A stretch of DNA of 64,000 nucleotides from Lysobacter sp. 5GHs7-4 (GTDB lineage: Bacteria; Pseudomonadota; Gammaproteobacteria; Xanthomonadales; Xanthomonadaceae): positions 1 through 64,000 of the forward strand of contig NZ_CP089924.1 in the NCBI RefSeq assembly GCF_021284765.1. The letters are read 5' to 3'. Shown one piece after another: positions 1-9,300 of this stretch (position 1 is the stretch's first letter; each line of letters opens with the position of its first letter). The position numbers and the translations under genes are program-made. Below the pieces are notes generated by a model. It saw only the letters and a list, made by a program, of their open reading frames with translations. It had not been told where the DNA came from and did no database searches.

Positions 1-372
1 GTTGCAGCGACCACTTGCCGATGGCGATGGCCTGACCCGGCTTCAGCGCGTCCTGCCACTGCGAGCGCGACTCCTCCACTTCCACCGTGACGCGGCGGTC
101 CGGCTGCAGCGTTTCGGAGCTGGAACGGTCGCTGGTGCCATGGGTCAGCGGCTTGCGTTCGCCACGCGTGCGCAATTCGAACAGCAGGCCGTCGTCGTTG
201 CTGCAGCCGCTGTCGCCGCAGTTCATGCCGGCGGGCGCGGCTGGGGCCGAATCCGGATCGCGCGACGTCGCCGGCGCGGGTGCCGGCGCGCCGGCCTCCT
301 GGGCGGACGCCACCGCGGACAGACCGGCCAGGATGCCGATGAGGGTGTAGTCGAGCAGTTTCATCTTCATGG
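1..372 (-). CDS. Secreted protein of unknown function, 5' part only (runs off left edge)
   Basis: The frame is open from an ATG at 372 to the window edge, giving 124 codons with no stop. The product begins MKMKLLDYTLIGILAGLSAV and carries a Sec-type signal peptide ending near ASAQ, followed by an Ala/Pro-rich linker and a segment with two nearby Cys (MNCGDSGCSND). After that comes a Ser- and charge-rich region. The start lies only 9 bases past the stop of the giant repeat gene on the same strand, so the two are probably co-transcribed and this product may be an accessory or partner at the cell surface. A second ATG at 366 is an alternative start. The family cannot be named because the rest of the gene is missing. 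Confidence 0.75.
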
Positions 373-381
373 CATCCCCCT

Positions 382-3300
382 TCACTTCTCATTGCCGGCA
401 GGGGCTGCCGGATCGTTGCTGAGATCGACGCGGAACTTGGCCCGCAACTCCGGGCTGATCTTTTCGGCGATGGCGTCGTACACGGCCTTGGCGCGACGCA
501 TGCCCAGGGCGACGTTGTAGTCGTCCGAAGCGCGCTTGTCGGTGTGACCGGTGATGACGATGCGTGTGGCGCGCATCTGTTCGATCGCCGCCGCCATCTT
601 CGCGATCAGCGGTTGGTACTTGGTCTTGATCGTGCTGCGGTCGGTGTCGAACAGCACCTCGCCCAGCAGCGGCCATTCCGAGAAACCGACCACCATCGAC
701 TCTGGGAAGTCGGCCTGGGTGCGCACGCTGACCGTGAGCGCCTTCAACTGCTCGGCGGTCAGGCTGGCTTCCAGCGCCTTGCGCACGGCGATCGCGCGAT
801 CCATGGCCAGGGTTTCGTATTCGCCCTCGGCCACGATCACCACTTCGCCGCCGCCGTACTCGCGCACCTTCTCGGCCATCTTCTCCACCGCGGGCAGGTA
901 CTGCGGCGTGACCGCCGCGCTGCCCGGGGCGAAGAAGACCTCGCCGATGCGCATCTCGACCTCTTCCTTGCCGCCCGGAATCTCGCCCGGCGGCAACTTG
1001 ACGCCGAAGTCGAAGCGCACCGGCACGCCCGGGGTGATACGGCGCACCAGCGGGTTGTCCGTGGTGAGCTGGCTGCCCGGCGGCAGGGTGGCCGGATCGA
1101 CCTTGACGATGAAGTTGCGCCCACGCTCCCAGACACCGCCCGGCACGCCTTCCAGGTGATAGCGGCCGAACTGATCGGTCTCGATCAGCAGGCCTTCCAC
1201 CGTGGCCAGGCGCACGCCGGGGATACCGCGCTCGTCGACACCGGCATTGCTGACGATGTAGTCGACCCGGTAGCCGCCTTCGACCTGGGCGACGCGACGC
1301 TCGACCTTCGGGTCGGCGCCGGTCAGGCCCTTGCCGGCGTCGCCGCTGCGTTCGACGCGGCTGTTGCCGGCGCGGTCCATGCGCAGCGTCAGGCCCTGGG
1401 CCGTGGTCATCGCGAAGTCGTCGGTGAACTCCAGCGCGCTGAGCTTCTGGCTGATCACCACCGTATGCGCGGCGACCGGATCGGCGTCGGACTGGCGGCC
1501 GGCGATCTTGCCCAGCTCGATGCCGTGCAGCATCGGCGAGCTGGCATCGGGTTCCGGCGCCGGGCCGTTGCCGCGGTCGACCGTGGTCGAGTTGGCGACG
1601 TAGGCGCCCGCGGCGAAGCCGCCCTGCACGCGGACGCCGCTGAGCTCGGCCGGATCCTGCCAGCCGTCCTCATCGCGATCGTCGAACACGGTGCCCAGGA
1701 TCAGCGACTCGTCCAGCAGCGGATCGGCGACCAGCTGCACCTCGGCGGTGGCCACGTTCGAGCGCACTCCGCCGTCTTCCGCGTAGGCGCGGTTGACGTG
1801 GACGCCCGGACGCACGCCGGCGCCGACACGCAGCAGGTACACCACCGTGGCGCGTTCGCCGGCTGCGATATCGATCTGGTCGACGCGAACCGGGAACGTG
1901 CCCACGAGGCGGCCGGCGTTGTCGCCGTCGGCGACGCGCAGGCTGCCGTCGACGTAACTGAAGCCCGCCGGCGGCGTATCGATCATCGTGACGTCGCTCG
2001 CCGCCGCCTGACCGAGGTTCTCGATCGTGACGGTGTAGCGGACCAGGTCGCCGACCTTCACGTCGCGCGGATTGGCCTGCTTGCTCACCCGCAACGCGGT
2101 CGGCTCCGGCTCCACCGTCACCACGGCGGTGCTGGTCGCGGTGACCGTCACCGTCTGGGTGGTGGTGCCATAGACGCCGCTGGCCACGATCACGTTGTCC
2201 AGCGTGCCGCCGGCATTGGCTTCGGCCTCGGTGATGGTGTGCGTGTAGCTGTTGCAGGTGGCCATGGCCCCCGGCGCCAGCGTGGTCGGCGCACACGTCA
2301 GCGTGGTCGGCGTGCCGTTCTCGAAGGTGTCGATGGTCTGCAGGCCCGTCAGCGTCACATCGCCGGTGTTGGTCACCGTGACCGCGTAGGTGATCACGTC
2401 GCCGACGTTGCCCTTGCCGGGCGTGCCCAGGTCGGTGGTCAGCGTCGCGGTCTTGGTCGCGGCGATGGCCGGGCGGCCGATCACATCCACCGTCACGGTC
2501 GGGTTGCACTCCGCAGCGGTCGAGCCGGCCGGGCACACGCCCGGCGTGCCCGTCGTGACCACGGCGGCGTTGACCACCTGACCGGCCGAGGCGTCGGCCT
2601 GGGTCACGCGGTAGGTACCGGTCAACACGCAGGTCGCGGCCGGCGCCAGGGTGGCGCAGGTGACGCTGTTCGGCGTGATCTTGGTGTCGGTCACCACCAC
2701 GTCCGTCAGGTTCACGTTGCCGGTGTTGGTCACCGTGATCGCGTAGGTCAGAGTGTCGCCGACGCTTACCGCGCCGTTGCCGTCCTCGTCGGCGTTGGCG
2801 GTCATCGCCTTCACCGAAGCCAGCCTGGGCTCCTGCTTCACCGGCACGGTCACGCTCGGGTTGCACTCCGGCGCGGTCGAGCCCTGCGGGCAGACGTTCG
2901 GCGTGGCGGTGGTCACCACGGCGGCGTTCAGCACCTGACCGGCGTCGGCATCGGCCTGGGTCACACGGTAGGTACCGGTCAGCACGCAGGTGGCGGCCGG
3001 ATCCACGGTGGCGCAGGTGATGCTGGCCGGGATGATCTTGTTGTCGGTCACCACCACACCGCTGAGGGTCACATTGCCGGTGTTGGTCGCCGTCACCGTG
3101 TAGGTCAGGGTGTCGCCCACGCTCACCGCGCCATCGCCGTCCTCGTCGGCATTGGCGGTCATGGCCTTCACCGAAGTCAGCGACGGTTGCTGGCTCACGG
3201 GCACGGTCACGCTGGGGTTGCATTCCGGCGCGGTCGAGCCCGGCGGGCAGACGTTCGGCGTGGCGGTGGTCACCACGGCCGTGTTCAGCACGCGGCCGGC

Positions 3301-6300
3301 ATCGGCATCGGCCTGGGTCACGCGGTAGGTACCGGTCAGCACGCAGGTGGCGGCCGGATCCACGGTGGCGCAGGTGATGCTGGCCGGGGTGATCTTGTTG
3401 TCGGTCACCACCACGTCCGTCAGGCTGACATTGCCGGTGTTGGTCGCCGTCACCGTGTAGGTCAGGGTGTCGCCCACGCTCACCGCGCCGTTGCCGTCTT
3501 CGTCGGCGTTGGCCGTCATCGTCTTGACCGAACTCAGGGCCGGCGTAGAAGCGATCGGCGTCGAGGTGGTCGAGGGCTGGCTGGTCACCGGACTGCCCGA
3601 CGGCGGCGTGCCGCTGGCGGTCGCGCTGTTGTCCGACTTGCCGGCGTTGACCTCGTCCTGACGGATCGTGTGGGTGCCCGTGCAGTTGGCCACTTCGTTG
3701 GGCGCCAGCGTCGTCCTGTCGCAGACCGCCGCGGCATCCAGCTGCGCATCGTTCACCACCACACCGGTCAGGCTCACGTTACCGGTGTTGGTGATCACGA
3801 AGCTGTAGGCGATGGTGTCGCCCGCGTCCGTCACCGCCGGGTTGGCGCCCAGGTTGCTGCTGGGGGCGCCGGCGGTCTTGACGATAGTCAGAGACGGATC
3901 CACCAGTACCGGATGCGTGGTCGTGCAGTCGGTGCACTCCGGCGTCGGGTCGCCGCCGCCCGTGCCCGACACGCTGTTGCCCACCGTGCCCGACGCGTCA
4001 GCGTCGACCGTGGTGGTGTAGCTCAGCGTGTACGTGCCCGGCAGCGTGCCCGCCGGCAGCGTGCACACCAGCGGGCCCGTGCCCGTGCAGGTGTAGCTGC
4101 CCGCATTGGTCACCGTCACGAACGTCTGGTCGCCCGACAGGGTGTCGGTCAGCGTGTACACCGCGGTCAGCGCCGCCGTGCCCACCGTCGTCGACAGCGT
4201 GTACGTGATCGTGTCGCCCGGGGTCACCGTCGTGCCCGTCGCCGGATTCGACGACTTGCTGCTGCTGATCACCGGCAGCGCCACGTCATGCGTGGTCGTG
4301 CAGTCGGTGCACTCCGGCGTCGGGTCGCCGCCGCCCGTGCCCGACACGCTGTTGCCCACCGTGCCCGACGCGTCAGCGTCGACCGTGGTGGTGTAGCTCA
4401 GCGTGTACGTGCCCGGCAGCGTGCCCGCCGGCAGCGTGCACACCAGCGGGCCCGTGCCCGTGCAGGTGTAGCTGCCCGCATTGGTCACCGTCACGAACGT
4501 CTGGTCGCCCGACAGGGTGTCGGTCAGCGTGTACACCGCGGTCAGCGCCGCCGTGCCCACCGTCGTCGACAGCGTGTACGTGATCGTGTCGCCCGGGGTC
4601 ACCGTCGTGCCCGTCGCCGGATTCGACGACTTGCTGCTGCTGATCACCGGCAGCGCCACGTCATGCGTGGTCGTGCAGTCGGTGCACTCCGGCGTCGGGT
4701 CGCCGCCGCCCGTGCCCGACACGCTGTTGCCCACCGTGCCCGACGCGTCAGCGTCGACCGTGGTGGTGTAGCTCAGCGTGTACGTGCCCGGCAGCGTGCC
4801 CGCCGGCAGCGTGCACACCAGCGGGCCCGTGCCCGTGCAGGTGTAGCTGCCCGCATTGGTCACCGTCACGAACGTCTGGTCGCCCGACAGGGTGTCGGTC
4901 AGCGTGTACACCGCGGTCAGCGCCGCCGTGCCCACCGTCGTCGACAGCGTGTACGTGATCGTGTCGCCCGGGGTCACCGTCGTGCCCGTCGCCGGATTCG
5001 ACGACTTGCTGCTGCTGATCACCGGCAGCGCCACGTCATGCGTGGTCGTGCAGTCGGTGCACTCCGGCGTCGGGTCGCCGCCGCCCGTGCCCGACACGCT
5101 GTTGCCCACCGTGCCCGACGCGTCAGCGTCGACCGTGGTGGTGTAGCTCAGCGTGTACGTGCCCGGCAGCGTGCCCGCCGGCAGCGTGCACACCAGCGGG
5201 CCCGTGCCCGTGCAGGTGTAGCTGCCCGCATTGGTCACCGTCACGAACGTCTGGTCGCCCGACAGGGTGTCGGTCAGCGTGTACACCGCGGTCAGCGCCG
5301 CCGTGCCCACCGTCGTCGACAGCGTGTACGTGATCGTGTCGCCCGGGGTCACCGTCGTGCCCGTCGCCGGATTCGACGACTTGCTGCTGCTGATCACCGG
5401 CAGCGCCACGTCATGCGTGGTCGTGCAGTCGGTGCACTCCGGCGTCGGGTCGCCGCCGCCCGTGCCCGACACGCTGTTGCCCACCGTGCCCGACGCGTCA
5501 GCGTCGACCGTGGTGGTGTAGCTCAGCGTGTACGTGCCCGGCAGCGTGCCCGCCGGCAGCGTGCACACCAGCGGGCCCGTGCCCGTGCAGGTGTAGCTGC
5601 CCGCATTGGTCACCGTCACGAACGTCTGGTCGCCCGACAGGGTGTCGGTCAGCGTGTACACCGCGGTCAGCGCCGCCGTGCCCACCGTCGTCGACAGCGT
5701 GTACGTGATCGTGTCGCCCGGGGTCACCGTCGTGCCCGTCGCCGGATTCGACGACTTGCTGCTGCTGATCACCGGCAGCGCCACGTCATGCGTGGTCGTG
5801 CAGTCGGTGCACTCCGGCGTCGGGTCGCCGCCGCCCGTGCCCGACACGCTGTTGCCCACCGTGCCCGACGCGTCAGCGTCGACCGTGGTGGTGTAGCTCA
5901 GCGTGTACGTGCCCGGCAGCGTGCCCGCCGGCAGCGTGCACACCAGCGGGCCCGTGCCCGTGCAGGTGTAGCTGCCCGCATTGGTCACCGTCACGAACGT
6001 CTGGTCGCCCGACAGGGTGTCGGTCAGCGTGTACACCGCGGTCAGCGCCGCCGTGCCCACCGTCGTCGACAGCGTGTACGTGATCGTGTCGCCCGGGGTC
6101 ACCGTCGTGCCCGTCGCCGGATTCGACGACTTGCTGCTGCTGATCACCGGCAGCGCCACGTCATGCGTGGTCGTGCAGTCGGTGCACTCCGGCGTCGGGT
6201 CGCCGCCGCCCGTGCCCGACACGCTGTTGCCCACCGTGCCCGACGCGTCAGCGTCGACCGTGGTGGTGTAGCTCAGCGTGTACGTGCCCGGCAGCGTGCC

Positions 6301-9300
6301 CGCCGGCAGCGTGCACACCAGCGGGCCCGTGCCCGTGCAGGTGTAGCTGCCCGCATTGGTCACCGTCACGAACGTCTGGTCGCCCGACAGGGTGTCGGTC
6401 AGCGTGTACACCGCGGTCAGCGCCGCCGTGCCCACCGTCGTCGACAGCGTGTACGTGATCGTGTCGCCCGGGGTCACCGTCGTGCCCGTCGCCGGATTCG
6501 ACGACTTGCTGCTGCTGATCACCGGCAGCGCCACGTCATGCGTGGTCGTGCAGTCGGTGCACTCCGGCGTCGGGTCGCCGCCGCCCGTGCCCGACACGCT
6601 GTTGCCCACCGTGCCCGACGCGTCAGCGTCGACCGTGGTGGTGTAGCTCAGCGTGTACGTGCCCGGCAGCGTGCCCGCCGGCAGCGTGCACACCAGCGGG
6701 CCCGTGCCCGTGCAGGTGTAGCTGCCCGCATTGGTCACCGTCACGAACGTCTGGTCGCCCGACAGGGTGTCGGTCAGCGTGTACACCGCGGTCAGCGCCG
6801 CCGTGCCCACCGTCGTCGACAGCGTGTACGTGATCGTGTCGCCCGGGGTCACCGTCGTGCCCGTCGCCGGATTCGACGACTTGCTGCTGCTGATCACCGG
6901 CAGCGCCACGTCATGCGTGGTCGTGCAGTCGGTGCACTCCGGCGTCGGGTCGCCGCCGCCCGTGCCCGACACGCTGTTGCCCACCGTGCCCGACGCGTCA
7001 GCGTCGACCGTGGTGGTGTAGCTCAGCGTGTACGTGCCCGGCAGCGTGCCCGCCGGCAGCGTGCACACCAGCGGGCCCGTGCCCGTGCAGGTGTAGCTGC
7101 CCGCATTGGTCACCGTCACGAACGTCTGGTCGCCCGACAGGGTGTCGGTCAGCGTGTACACCGCGGTCAGCGCCGCCGTGCCCACCGTCGTCGACAGCGT
7201 GTACGTGATCGTGTCGCCCGGGGTCACCGTCGTGCCCGTCGCCGGATTCGACGACTTGCTGCTGCTGATCACCGGCAGCGCCACGTCATGCGTGGTCGTG
7301 CAGTCGGTGCACTCCGGCGTCGGGTCGCCGCCGCCCGTGCCCGACACGCTGTTGCCCACCGTGCCCGACGCGTCAGCGTCGACCGTGGTGGTGTAGCTCA
7401 GCGTGTACGTGCCCGGCAGCGTGCCCGCCGGCAGCGTGCACACCAGCGGGCCCGTGCCCGTGCAGGTGTAGCTGCCCGCATTGGTCACCGTCACGAACGT
7501 CTGGTCGCCCGACAGGGTGTCGGTCAGCGTGTACACCGCGGTCAGCGCCGCCGTGCCCACCGTCGTCGACAGCGTGTACGTGATCGTGTCGCCCGGGGTC
7601 ACCGTCGTGCCCGTCGCCGGATTCGACGACTTGCTGCTGCTGATCACCGGCAGCGCCACGTCATGCGTGGTCGTGCAGTCGGTGCACTCCGGCGTCGGGT
7701 CGCCGCCGCCCGTGCCCGACACGCTGTTGCCCACCGTGCCCGACGCGTCAGCGTCGACCGTGGTGGTGTAGCTCAGCGTGTACGTGCCCGGCAGCGTGCC
7801 CGCCGGCAGCGTGCACACCAGCGGGCCCGTGCCCGTGCAGGTGTAGCTGCCCGCATTGGTCACCGTCACGAACGTCTGGTCGCCCGACAGGGTGTCGGTC
7901 AGCGTGTACACCGCGGTCAGCGCCGCCGTGCCCACCGTCGTCGACAGCGTGTACGTGATCGTGTCGCCCGGGGTCACCGTCGTGCCCGTCGCCGGATTCG
8001 ACGACTTGCTGCTGCTGATCACCGGCAGCGCCACGTCATGCGTGGTCGTGCAGTCGGTGCACTCCGGCGTCGGGTCGCCGCCGCCCGTGCCCGACACGCT
8101 GTTGCCCACCGTGCCCGACGCGTCAGCGTCGACCGTGGTGGTGTAGCTCAGCGTGTACGTGCCCGGCAGCGTGCCCGCCGGCAGCGTGCACACCAGCGGG
8201 CCCGTGCCCGTGCAGGTGTAGCTGCCCGCATTGGTCACCGTCACGAACGTCTGGTCGCCCGACAGGGTGTCGGTCAGCGTGTACACCGCGGTCAGCGCCG
8301 CCGTGCCCACCGTCGTCGACAGCGTGTACGTGATCGTGTCGCCCGGGGTCACCGTCGTGCCCGTCGCCGGATTCGACGACTTGCTGCTGCTGATCACCGG
8401 CAGCGCCACGTCATGCGTGGTCGTGCAGTCGGTGCACTCCGGCGTCGGGTCGCCGCCGCCCGTGCCCGACACGCTGTTGCCCACCGTGCCCGACGCGTCA
8501 GCGTCGACCGTGGTGGTGTAGCTCAGCGTGTACGTGCCCGGCAGCGTGCCCGCCGGCAGCGTGCACACCAGCGGGCCCGTGCCCGTGCAGGTGTAGCTGC
8601 CCGCATTGGTCACCGTCACGAACGTCTGGTCGCCCGACAGGGTGTCGGTCAGCGTGTACACCGCGGTCAGCGCCGCCGTGCCCACCGTCGTCGACAGCGT
8701 GTACGTGATCGTGTCGCCCGGGGTCACCGTCGTGCCCGTCGCCGGATTCGACGACTTGCTGCTGCTGATCACCGGCAGCGCCACGTCATGCGTGGTCGTG
8801 CAGTCGGTGCACTCCGGCGTCGGGTCGCCGCCGCCCGTGCCCGACACGCTGTTGCCCACCGTGCCCGACGCGTCAGCGTCGACCGTGGTGGTGTAGCTCA
8901 GCGTGTACGTGCCCGGCAGCGTGCCCGCCGGCAGCGTGCACACCAGCGGGCCCGTGCCCGTGCAGGTGTAGCTGCCCGCATTGGTCACCGTCACGAACGT
9001 CTGGTCGCCCGACAGGGTGTCGGTCAGCGTGTACACCGCGGTCAGCGCCGCCGTGCCCACCGTCGTCGACAGCGTGTACGTGATCGTGTCGCCCGGGGTC
9101 ACCGTCGTGCCCGTCGCCGGATTCGACGACTTGCTGCTGCTGATCACCGGCAGCGCCACGTCATGCGTGGTCGTGCAGTCGGTGCACTCCGGCGTCGGGT
9201 CGCCGCCGCCCGTGCCCGACACGCTGTTGCCCACCGTGCCCGACGCGTCAGCGTCGACCGTGGTGGTGTAGCTCAGCGTGTACGTGCCCGGCAGCGTGCC

